A DNA stretch of 64,000 bases from Apricaphanius iberus (lineage: Eukaryota; Chordata; Actinopteri; Cyprinodontiformes; Aphaniidae), in assembly GCA_028564705.1 (NCBI GenBank), contig JAPXFQ010002095.1:434001-498000 (forward strand), given 5' to 3'. This document shows, piece after piece, positions 50,336 to 60,800 of this stretch (position 1 is the stretch's first letter; every line of letters begins with the position of its first letter). Under the pieces are notes generated by a model. It was not told the DNA's origin and did no database searches. It saw only the letters and a program-made list of their open reading frames with translations. Made by a program: the position numbers and the translations under genes.

Positions 50336-51267
50336 CAGCTAGCGTCTGCTAAGACAATCGATTTAAATAGTACTTTTATTTATCATTTAAATTTAAACGA
50401 GACATTTTAAAATATAAACAGTGAGGCCTCTGTGTGAAAGTTCACAATTAGTCAGAAGGCAAAGGTGGTTTGACTTGCAAGTTGTTTTTTAATATTTTAT
50501 TTTCGTTTGAGAAAAAAGGGATAAAACGTCCAACAAACATTGAAAAAGGAGTTGAGGGACAAAAATAGTTTGGGCCCAACTTAAAGTTAACTGCATAAAA
50601 CACAGACAAAAAGAACTGACAGGCCTGACAAGGATTCTTCTCTCCAAATGACACACTCAGGGGAGGTTTTAAGCAGAAGGACAAAACTAAACCAGACACA
50701 TGGGGTAGAAAAAATGAACTAAAATTACAATTTACTAATCTAAGTTGAAACAAAGAAAACCATTAAACTACAAATTATTAAACAAAACAAAAATAATCTT
50801 ATCGATAAATAAATTAAATCATAATCTTTGAGGAAACAAAACTAAAGTCCATGTAAAGGTTTGGCTGCTCCTCCTGCAGTTGTCCCCTCCAGTGGAGCAG
50901 GCCAACCTTCACTGATTGTGGGATTGAGGGCACCTGGGGTGAAACTCAAAGACAAACAAAGTAAATAAACTGTTTTTCACTTAAGACAAATCAAATGTGC
51001 ACTACGTTTAACCTATATCAAGTAAACAAATGAAATCTTTTAATTTAAAGAAAAACAAAAGAAATACTAACACCTATGTGGTGGGTGCTGGTCCATCCCC
51101 CACACTCTGTCTCCCGGCAAATTGAATTTGTTTTTCTTCATCTCGGAAAAGAAGAACTACATTAACCTTGAAATCAAAATGTTATATCAAACATTTATAG
51201 GTAACTTTCTAAGTGGTTTAAAGTTCAGCTCATGGGCTGAAAGAGAATGAAAAGTAACACTAGTTAT
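50336..51267. other. Intergenic, nothing recognised
   Basis: AT-rich with no known element. The longest frame (50448-50753, minus) is low-complexity and Phe-rich with no family resemblance. Confidence 0.3.
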
Positions 51268-51640
51268 TCAAGGTACTTCCGAGTTGTAGATGCTGATTCC
51301 TGTGGGCAGAAAGTTACAGCGACTGTGCAAAAGCCTCTCAGTGAAAACAGCATTGCTGTAGGATATTCTCATGAAGAGTAGAAGGATCCTGCTTTGCCCC
51401 ATGATCTCCAGAGCTTCCAGAGTCATCCCCAGAACAGATCCAGCCTTCTTCATCAGGTTGTTGGGCCTTTTTAACTACATGGTTCTGATGAGGCTAAACT
51501 CGACAGATGATTGACAAAGAGATTAAACTCTCCACAACAAAACTTGCAGAAGATCTGCGGCAGTCTGTTGTCCAGGTGAACTCAGAGGTATTCACACTCT
51601 TCAACCACCTCCACTTCTTCTTCAATGATGGAAGTGGTGT
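51268..51640 (-). mobile_element. Rex1-like LINE C-terminal fragment
   Basis: On the - strand MKKAGSVLGMTLEALEIMGQ with TERLLHSRCNFLPTGISIYN corresponds to the C-terminal end of Rex1-type reverse transcriptases. A further upstream piece in another frame has EEVEVVEECEY. It is broken by stops. Confidence 0.6.
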
Positions 51641-51899
51641 TTATCTTAACTCTGGTTCTCCTGAAATCTTTGTTTTTTTTTGGGGTTTTTTTTGGAAATT
51701 AATTGGATTTGGAACTATTAATCTGGGAATTAATTTGGATTTGGAACTTTAATTTGAACTACAATTTGGCTGAATTAGACTAAAAAAGAAACCACTGACA
51801 GACTGAAGGGACAGAGAGGAATATTTGATATCTCCCTGAAATCCAAACAATTTATATTTTGGCTCCCATGAAGACCTTCAATCTGGTTGTTATCAAATG

Positions 51900-52460
51900 T
51901 CCCTGAGAAGAATATCAACAGAGTCTCCTCTCCCCCGTACACGTCCATCTACTGACGCACACACTGACATGGTTACACACACTCACATTCACACACACCG
52001 TCTTGCTGTATCCTCATTTTCTCTCCTGCAACATGAAGCTGGATAACAGCGCGCCTCGACGGCAGCGCGTTAACCTGTGGACTGGAGCTCATACCTGCCC
52101 ATCCCTCCTGATGTGTCATTGTTAATGTCTGAATATGTGCTTAAATGTTTGTTGGTGTGGTTTTTTCTATCACCTGCGTTGTGAGTGCTGTACGGACCCA
52201 CAACACAGTTGAGCGTTTTTTCCCACTCACCGTGGAACCCTCCCCTACCCAGATGTGTATCTCTCTATGTTTCATAAACGGGAGCGCCGCTCGGTGGCTG
52301 CATGCCCAACAGTGACCTGGATCTGTTTGTTGTTGTTTGTAATGATCTTGGACAGGTTGTACTGTATCTGTAAATTCCTTGTATGCATCATACTTGTATG
52401 CATCATACTTGTATGTGTCATACTTGGCCATTAAAGCTGATTCTGATTCTGATTCTGATC
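51900..52460 (+). mobile_element. LINE 3' end with GATTCT repeat tail
   Basis: A sense-strand non-coding 3' region ends with CTTGGCCATTAAAGCTGATT and a short GATTCT repeat, the 3' signature of a teleost LINE family. A small direct repeat of CTTGTATGCATCATA lies just before the tail. Confidence 0.5.
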
Positions 52461-52732
52461 TACTGTTTTATTCACATTTAAGGTGAAGGACATTTTTTTA
52501 CACACAAATACACAAACTGATCCACCAGCTCTCTGTTTTTTTTCAGCTTCTTGTCCATCTCTGATCCACCCGACGACTCCAGAGTAATCTGAGTATTTTT
52601 GCTGATGATCGGTCTCTGAATTATATTGTAAGCCTGAGCTGTACAAAGTGAAAAGGAATTGTGAGATTAAGGTACCCTGTGGTGCTCCTGTGCTGCTGAA
52701 CACCTGGTTTGACACTAGGGCTGGGTAGGCAA

Positions 52733-53828
52733 GGCAAGGCAACTTTATTTATATAGCACACTTTCAACACAAGGCAATTCAAGGTGCTTTACATGATTCA
52801 GTGGTAATGAAAGCAAATACATGATAAAAATATGAACATTAAAACAGATCATTACTAAAAGAAATGCATTTAGTAACTGAAGCATAAAAAATTATATTTA
52901 TGTGAGACTAGGAAATTTAAAAACAAATAAAACATAAGAATCCATCAATAAAAATAGAAGGTGTAAAGAACAAATTTATGAAAAAGAATATGGATTGAAA
53001 ACTAGATAAAACACAATCAGTTAAAATATAAGAATAAAAATCAAACCATGAGAATCAAGGAGTGATTAAGAACAAAAACGCAATTTAGGACTCAAAGGCA
53101 GCTCTGAATAGTAGAGTTTTAATCTTTGATTTAAAGGAGCCTAATGATTCAGCATTTTTGCATTCTTCTGGAAGTTTGTTCCAGATTTGTGGAATCTGAA
53201 AGCTGCCTGTCCCTGTTTAGTTCTAATATTAGGAATGTTTAATAAGCTAGATAAGCTTTGTAAAGTGCCTTGAGATGACATCTGTTGTGAAATGGCGCTA
53301 TATAAATAAACTGAATTGAATTGAATTGAATAGATGGAGGACCTGATTGGTCTGGGGGGTTGCTATGGTGACAGCAGATCTCCAACATACTTTGGTGCTA
53401 ACCCATTCAGTGATTTATAAACTAGTAGGAGTATTTAGAAGTCTATTCTCTGAGCTACAGGGAGCCAGAGGAAGGACTTTAGAACTGGGGTGATGTGTTC
53501 TACTTTCCTGGTTCTAGTGAGAACACGAGCAGCAGCGTTCTGAATCAGCTGCAGCTGTCTGAGTGACTTTTTAGGTAGACCTGTGAAGACGTTGTTGCAG
53601 TAATCATCCGAACTAAAGATGAAAGCATGGATCAGTTTTTCATGTTCCTTCTGTGACATCAGTCCTTTAATCCTAGAAATGTTCCTCAGCTGATAGAAAG
53701 CTGACCTTGTAATTGCCTTTATGTGACCCTGGATGTTCAGGTCTGAGTCCATTATTACAACTAAATTTCTGGCCCGATGAGTAGTTTTTAGTTGTATTAG
53801 CTGAAGCTGTGTGCTGATTATTGGTATC
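52733..53828 (-). mobile_element. L2-clade LINE fragment, inserted in a hAT-like MITE
   Basis: On the - strand, 53435-53842 carries MDSDLNIQGHIKAITRSAFY, IHAFIFSSDDYCNNVFTGLP and LIQNAAARVLTRTRK. The 3' tail is at the left (AAGGCAACTTTATTTATATA). It splits a TAGGGCTGGGTA...GGTATCGGTTCAAATTTC repeat, and itself contains a LINE tail of about 70 bp at 53263-53330. Confidence 0.75.
53263..53330 (+). mobile_element. Tiny 5'-truncated LINE tail nested in another LINE
   Basis: GTAAAGTGCCTTGAGATGAC, TGAAATGGCGCTATATAAAT and an AATTG repeat form the 3' end of a second LINE family, inserted in the opposite orientation. TAGAT on both sides looks like its target duplication. Confidence 0.65.
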
Positions 53829-54215
53829 GGTTCAAATTTCAAGAATCGATTCAGATTCTAAAGAGTTACAATTGATTACCACAATCCGATTCGAGCTGAA
53901 TCAATCTAATCCAGTTTGACATGGGTCAGTTTTACAACAAAATTTTTTTTTGAGCTGTTATCTTAATTATATGCCTGTAATTCAATGACTTAACACAGGG
54001 GGAGTAACAGGTTACCAGGAAAAAAATGAAAAAAATTAACACTTCCAGAACTAAGCCTTAAAAACAGCTGTCTGGATTTTTAATTCCTGTTTAAGATATA
54101 GAAAAGGGAAAACTATGTTAAACAATTATACTGATTTTTGAACTTGTGAATCAACTCGATACGATTCTTAAAATTCTTAAAGAATTGAATCAGAATCGAT
54201 TTTTTTTTTCAACAC
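53829..54215. mobile_element. hAT-like MITE, GAATCGATTC family, interrupted copy
   Basis: It continues the terminus at 52716-52730 (CTAGGGCTGGGTA) after the LINE insertion, with GGTATCGGTTCAAATTTCAA. It matches the copy at 37905-38300 inverted. Confidence 0.55.
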
Positions 54216-55469
54216 AGTCCTATTTCACACACAAGCTTTGGTCTGTTTGCGACGACGAAGGATATATTAGACTTTGCATGCTCGATAGATGGTTGAAGAC
54301 AAAAAGTTTGGAAAAATGTATAACTTACAGTATTTGGTTCTGTAAACCATCTGATCAAGGAAAATCAGCATATCCCAAAGCCAGAATGAGACCCATGGCT
54401 TCAAACATCTTTTGTTATGTAAATACAATGTAGGAAGGCGCAGAAAGTCTCAAAACACCTGATAAAGCCCCGAAAGGATGACCTTTAAGCTCAGCTGTGG
54501 AAACTGCAACCCAAACAAATTGATTCCAAACATATAAGCAACCTGCAATGATCTTCCTAATCTCACAGGAGATTCTAGCAGATGAGGAAAAACAGTATTA
54601 TCCGCAGCCTGCGGTGATCTGATAGCCTGGGTGCCAGCCGAACTTAGTCCCTCCCACAACGTTTGTGGTCTGGAAGTTCTGAGTAGAATTGAGTCTGGCT
54701 ACGTCAGGCTAGTGATCTGATCCCTCTGTCCCCGGTTTAAACTATGCTTATATCATACTTCCCTGTAGGCACCGTATTACAAAAAAAAAAAAAGTATAAG
54801 TACAGTCCACTACCCGGACGCAAACCACTGCCTTGCGACGTCGCAAGCCGTTGTGTAAACCACTTTGCCATTGTAACAGCTAGTAAAACATGAGGCATTT
54901 ATTAACTATTTATGATTAATTAACTGTTTTCATATACCCGAGAGTAGCGATTCGTACTCTGTGCACAAAATTTAGAAACCGAGGTTAGTCTTTAAAACTT
55001 ATTTCTGCATCTGTGCATGTGTGTCTTCTCAATATAACGTTCAAGAGATTCTAAAAGATGACAAAAACTGGGTTATCTGCAGTCTGCTGTGATCTGCTAG
55101 TTCCCCCCTTTACTTCTTTTTGTAATGGATCATGCCAAGGTTTTGTCAGCCAATCAGCAGCGACATAACCCAACACGTGAAGTACGCGTTGTATACGTGT
55201 TGTTTTCGCCTCGAATATCTTCACGCAAAAAGTACGTGTTGACTACGTGTTGTGTGCGCGTTGTTTACGTGTCAATGACACACGAAATTTCACGTGATTA
55301 TGTCCAAAACGGCTTTCCATACTAGACACGTCTTGTTGCTTCATAGTTGTTGATGTCAACGTGAGGCTAAATAGTAAGGATATTTACAGCCTTACTGTTA
55401 AAACCCAATAAAGTGAGTATTGGAAAAACTGGTTGCTTTTTATATGTTGAGGCAGTGGAAAGTGCTACT
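54216..55469. other. Intergenic with an ACGTG-rich patch
   Basis: Nothing coding is recognised. At 55160-55295 ACGTG cores recur many times (AACACGTGAAG, TATACGTGTTG, AGTACGTGTTG, ACTACGTGTTG, TTTACGTGTCA, TTCACGTGATT). Confidence 0.35.
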
Positions 55470-55620
55470 GGCAGCTGCTGAAAGTAACTAATAAAGTAAC
55501 TTGTAATCTAATTTAGTTACTTTTAAAATAAAGTAATTCGTAAAGAAGCTAAGCTCCTTTTGGAAGGAGTAGTCAGTAATAAGATTACTTTTTCAAAGTA
55601 ACTCTGGCAACACTGCTGAA
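55470..55620. repeat. AAAGTAACT-type dispersed repeat
   Basis: AAAGTAACTAATAAAGTAAC, TTAGTTACTTTTAAAATAAA and TTTTTCAAAGTAACTCTGGC with AACACTG are a very common teleost repeat wording. It is non-coding. Confidence 0.5.
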
Positions 55621-56499
55621 AAGGAAGCAATCCGGTGATTATGAACAGGAGAATCCATAAAATTGAACACTGCTGTATTCAACCAAACTTCATAATGATC
55701 ACCTGTGAGAAAAATCGGCTAATCACTAACAACTATCTTTAAAAGAACAATTAAACATCACATCTTTGACAGAAGAGTATTTTCTAAACGATGACTTCAT
55801 AACTAAACAGGGGAGTAGCATCAAATTTGGGCCCAAACCTTAAATTTTAAGGGTTTTCCAAAGCCAAAGTACAAGTTGATGGCAGTTTAGTTTAGCTGTA
55901 TAAAAAGCAGGCATCCAGATACGAAAGATGCTGCCTGTTTTATGGGGGCTTCTTGTCTTTGGCAATAGGTTCGATGTCCCAACAGGCTGGTGTTTTTACA
56001 GCAAACAATAATGTAAAATTTTAAAGAAAAATTATCACAATCCAAAGGTAATGAACACACTGACTCTCGATAACACAGATGCAGGATCTGATAACTAGAA
56101 ACGGAGAAACGCAGTGCAGAGCAATTTTGACTCTCCCACCCTACGTCAGCAACAATAATAATGTGCAGACTTTATTTGCAGTATTTGAGAGACAAACTGA
56201 ATCTCTAGTGACAGTAACTCCTGATCTAAACTCCACCAGGTTTTGCAATGAATTTACCAGTTAGATGGTCACAATATACTTCAGTACAGAACCCACAACC
56301 AATGTCATCCCCATTTAAAATGGTAATTAAACACCAATTTAGGGAAAATGTCTGACTTAATTATTGTTTGTTTTTTTTTACCAATGACACCTTTATGAAA
56401 TCATTAACAAATGAAACCACCCTCTTGCTGCCTGTATATCTAACCCACCAATTTTCTTTAAAAAAAAGTTCCTTGTCATTAAGTCTGATCTGATTCAAA

Positions 56500-57312
56500 T
56501 TATTAACTCATCCCTCCTGTCAGGTATCTTCTCTCAGGCTTTGAAAACAGCAGTCATCAAACCGCTACTAAAGAAGAACAACCTGATTATGCAAATTACT
56601 ATATTTTTAATGAGGTCTTGGGCCATTAAAAAGTCATCTTATATATATTTAGTGGATATCTTTGGTAAAAAGTAGCATCTGGATGGAAAACACTTCTGAT
56701 ATTTTGCAAATATATAGTTTCTGCACCATTAGACTGCCGTATCTCTATCAAACCACCAAAATGGCTGACCATGGGGGAGTGGAAGGCTCTGCAACCTGGG
56801 GGGGGGGGGAACTATTTCTAACTAATAGTTAAACTATTGCTTTAAGTGTCCACATGAATATTCAAATCCCTTGCTATAATTACCTTACCTACATAACCTA
56901 TTCTATTGATCATCACTGGACTCAGAACCAAACATGGAGAAGCAGCTTTCAGTTTCTATGCTCCCCTAATCTGAAACAAACTTTCTGACGACTGCAAAAC
57001 TGCTGAAACACTTAAAACGTTATCTGTTTAGAGCTTCCTTTGAGTAAACGTTTACGCTTCATTGGGTATCATATGTTGTGTGCGTGTCAGGCTTAATTGT
57101 TATTTTTTTAATGTTTTCTAATGTATTTTATGCTTTATTCTTAATTGCTGTTTTTCACTTTCTCTAATGTGGTACTCTGTGCTTTTCATTATTTAATGAT
57201 TTATCATGTTTTATTTGGTTAATTATCACCGAATTATGTGAAGCACCTTGAATTACCTTGAATTACCTTGTTAATGAAATTGTGCTATACAAATAAAATT
57301 TGCCTTGCCTTT
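56500..57312 (+). mobile_element. L2-like LINE 3' fragment
   Basis: It includes AAAACAGCAGTCATCAAACC with GCTACTAAAGAAG, GAACCAAACATGGAGAAGCA and the tail AATTGTGCTATACAAATAAA with ATTTGCCTTGCC. All frames are interrupted. It ends about 330 bp before the GALNT8 start exon. Confidence 0.65.
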
Positions 57313-57638
57313 GCGGTTATTGAACAAGATGGTTGTTTAGGGCTCCACCAGTTTCTCCAGGTGTTTCTGACATAAAAAAACAGACTGAACTGTGTTAAAT
57401 GTTGTGGGAAAATCAAAGAACAAAAATACACTTTTACAGTTGCATTGATAGTCTAGCTGTGTGGTTTATTTGCAGCGAAGCCAGAATCAGAGCGGCTCAT
57501 TTGAAGCGTACATGTTATGAAACGTTATCTGTAAGATAAGACGTTTTAGAGTCCAACCTGAGCCATGAATCTTCTTCGCCTTGTTTCCCTGAATGGCGGA
57601 GAGAACAGGAAGACATTGAATTGATCTTTATTCTAACT

Positions 57639-57804
57639 ATGAAGGCTCATTTCAGACTTGGAGTCACTGGAGCTTTTTTATTCCTGATGTGCATAATTAT
57701 CTTCATGACTGGGGGAGGGAAAGAAGAAAAAAGGAAAGGAATCGCAGATCAAGAAGCTGAGAATGGAAGACTAAACAGGATTGAAGAGACCCTGAACAAG
57801 CTAG
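57639..57804 (+). CDS. galnt8: GALNT8 first coding exon (signal anchor)
   Basis: An ATG at 57639 starts MKAHFRLGVTGAFLFLMCII, a basic tail followed by a membrane-spanning segment. A Lys/Glu-rich coiled stem follows, and the exon ends at a GTGAAT donor with one extra base, which fits the phase of the exon at 61575/61587. The assignment to GALNT8 is inferred from topology, phase and position, because stems are poorly conserved. A missed intermediate stem exon is possible. Confidence 0.65.
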
Positions 57805-60800
57805 GTGAATAAGATCTCACCGATTATCAATGAGGAAATATGTTTCTTCCTTGAGTGGATGTTTTAAATGAGTTGAAGATATGGGGAGGTGTTTGTAAAG
57901 TCACATAGTTAAAAATTAAGAGCAATAATTTGGGTTATTTAGCCTGTCAAAAGAAAATACTTTTACTTTTTCTTTGCATTCATTGTTATTGTCTGTTCAT
58001 TTAAAAATGTTGACAATTCAAACTAATTATTTAAATAGCAAGCAAAATATTTAGTTTAAAGATTAAATAAAAATAAATATGTAGTTGGAAGCTAAATATT
58101 TATCCAGCAAATTAAATTGGTTAGCTAAATATTTAGCTTCAAACTAAACATACACTTAGCTAGTATGCTAATTTCCCTGCTGATAAGCAGAAGTGCACCA
58201 ACAAAAAAAAAGCTGGGTCTTGTGAACCTCTATATAAACTGCTGGCATTTACAGTAACAGTGATGCACCAGCAGCAGGACTTTGTATAGAAGTTCACAGG
58301 ACCCAGATTTTATTTTGATAGTCCACTTCCTCTTCTCTTCAAATGAATTTGCATAGTTAAATATTTAGCTTGCAAGCTAAGTATTTCAATCCAAACTAAG
58401 CATTTAGCTTATTACTTACACTACCGTTCAAAAGTTTGGGGTCACCCAAACAATTTTGTGTTTTCCATGAAAAGTCACACTTATTCACCACCATACGTTG
58501 TGAAATGAATAAAAAAATAGAGTCCAGACATTGACAAGGTTAGAAATAATGATTTTTATTTGAAATAAGATTGTTTTTACATCAAACTTTGCTTTCATCA
58601 AAGAATCCTCCATTTGCAGCAATTACAGCATTGCAGACCTTTGGCATTCTAGCTGTTAATTTGTTGAGGTAATCTGGAGAAATTGCACCCCACGCTTCTA
58701 GAAGCAGCTCCCACAATTTGGATTGGTTGGATGGGCACTTCTTGCGTACCATACGGTCAAGCTGCTCCCACAACAGCTCAACGGGGTTCAAATCTGGTGA
58801 CTGCGCTGGCCACTCCATTACCGATAGAATACCAGCTGCCTGCTTCTTCTCTAAATAGTTCTTGCACAATTTCGAGGTGTGTTTTGGGTCATTGTCCTGT
58901 TGTAGGATGAAATTGGCTCCAATCAAGCGCTGTCCACTGGGTATGGCATGGCGTTGCAAAATGGAGTGATAGCCTTCCTTATTCAGAATCCCTTTTACCC
59001 TGTACAAATCTCCCACCTTACCAGCACCAAAGCAACCCCAGACCATCACATTACCTCCACCATGCTTAACAGATGGCGTCAGGCATTCTTCCAGCATCTT
59101 TTCAGTTGTTCTGCGTCTCACAAACGTTCTTCTTTGTGATCCAAACACCTCAAACTTGGATTCATCCGTCCACAGCACTTTTTTCCAGTCTTCCTCTGTC
59201 CAATGTCTGTGTTCTTTTGCCCATCTTAATCTTTTTCTTTTATTGGCCAGTCTCAGATATGGCTTTTTCTTTGCCACTCTGCCCTGAAGCCCAGAATCCC
59301 GCAGCCGCCTCTTCACTGTAGATGTTGACACTGGTGTTTTGCGGGTACTATTTAATGAAGATGCCAGTTGGGGACCTGTGAGGCGTCTGTTTCTCAAACT
59401 AGAGACTCTAATGTACTTATCTTCTTGCTCAGTTGTGCAACGCGGCCTCCCACTTCTTTTTCTACTCTGGTTAGAGCCTGTTTGTGCTGTCCTCTGAAGG
59501 GAGTAGTACACACCGTTGTAGGAAATCTTCAATTTCTTAGCAATTTCTCGCATGGAATAGCCTTCATTTCTAAGAACAAGAATAGACTGTCGAGTTTCAG
59601 ATGAAAGTTCTCTTTTTCTGGCCATTTTGAGCGTTTAATTGACCCCACAAATGTGATGCTCCAGAAACTCAATCTGCTCAAAGGAAGGTCAGTTTTGTAG
59701 CTTCTGTACCGAGCTAAACTGTTTTCAGATGTGTGAACATGATTGCACAAGGGTTTTCTAATCATCAATTAGCCTTCTGAGCCAATGAGCAAACACATTG
59801 TACCATTAGAACACTGGAGTGATAGTTGCTGGAAATGGGCCTCTATACACCTATGTAGATATTGCACCAAAAACCAGACATTTGCAGCTAGAATAGTCAT
59901 TTACCACATTAGCAATGTATAGCGTGTGTTTCTTTAAAGTTAAGACTAGTTTAAAGTTATCTTCATTGAAAAGTACAGTGCTTTTCCTTCAAAAATAAGG
60001 ACATTTCAATGTGACCCCAAACTTTTGAACGGTAGTGTAAGTATTATATTTTGAGCCGAATTTTTAATTTGTAAACTAAATATTTAGTTTGAAATTCTGA
60101 CATTTTTAAATGAATAAATAATATGCAAATAGGAAAATAAAGTATTGATTGTGTAACTTTACAAACAGGAGCCCATATGAAGATTTTTGGTTTTGTTCAT
60201 TTTAGTGTAAATGAGATGTTTAAATAAACGTTAATCAAGATTTGTTCTGATGTCAGGTGTTTGTGTTTTGACGTTTAGTTAAATCCTTTCCTTATTCGGT
60301 TTCTAGGCGAGGCAATTTTATTTGTATGGGACACTTTCAACAAAAAAAAATATATGAAAAATTAAAACATGGAGTCACCAAAAGAAATCTTAAACGAACA
60401 TTTATAAAAGTCAATTCATGTAATTAAAAGAAAAGAAAACATTTAGTCCGCATAAACTAGGCTTTAGGCTGTGCAGGTTGCAGAAACGGAGCCAAACGGA
60501 GCCAGAAACGGAGCTTCAGTAAAACATGAACCATGTTGATGTCTGCAGTAGTTCTGTCTAACCGACCACCGTAGAGCACAGAGAGAAACTCCTGCTCAGA
60601 CTACAGCTGGGATGTTATTGAAATCCAGCGATAGTTTTGTCATATTATAGCGTCTAAATCACCTTGAGACGTTCTGAACTCCGAGGTGATAACGGTTAAT
60701 AACAAATCCTGGTTAAATGAAGGAGTTTTGGGGCAGATAATTACAGGCGGTAAATCTCCTGCCCTGATTGACTCCCATTATATGGATATACGCTAATCAG

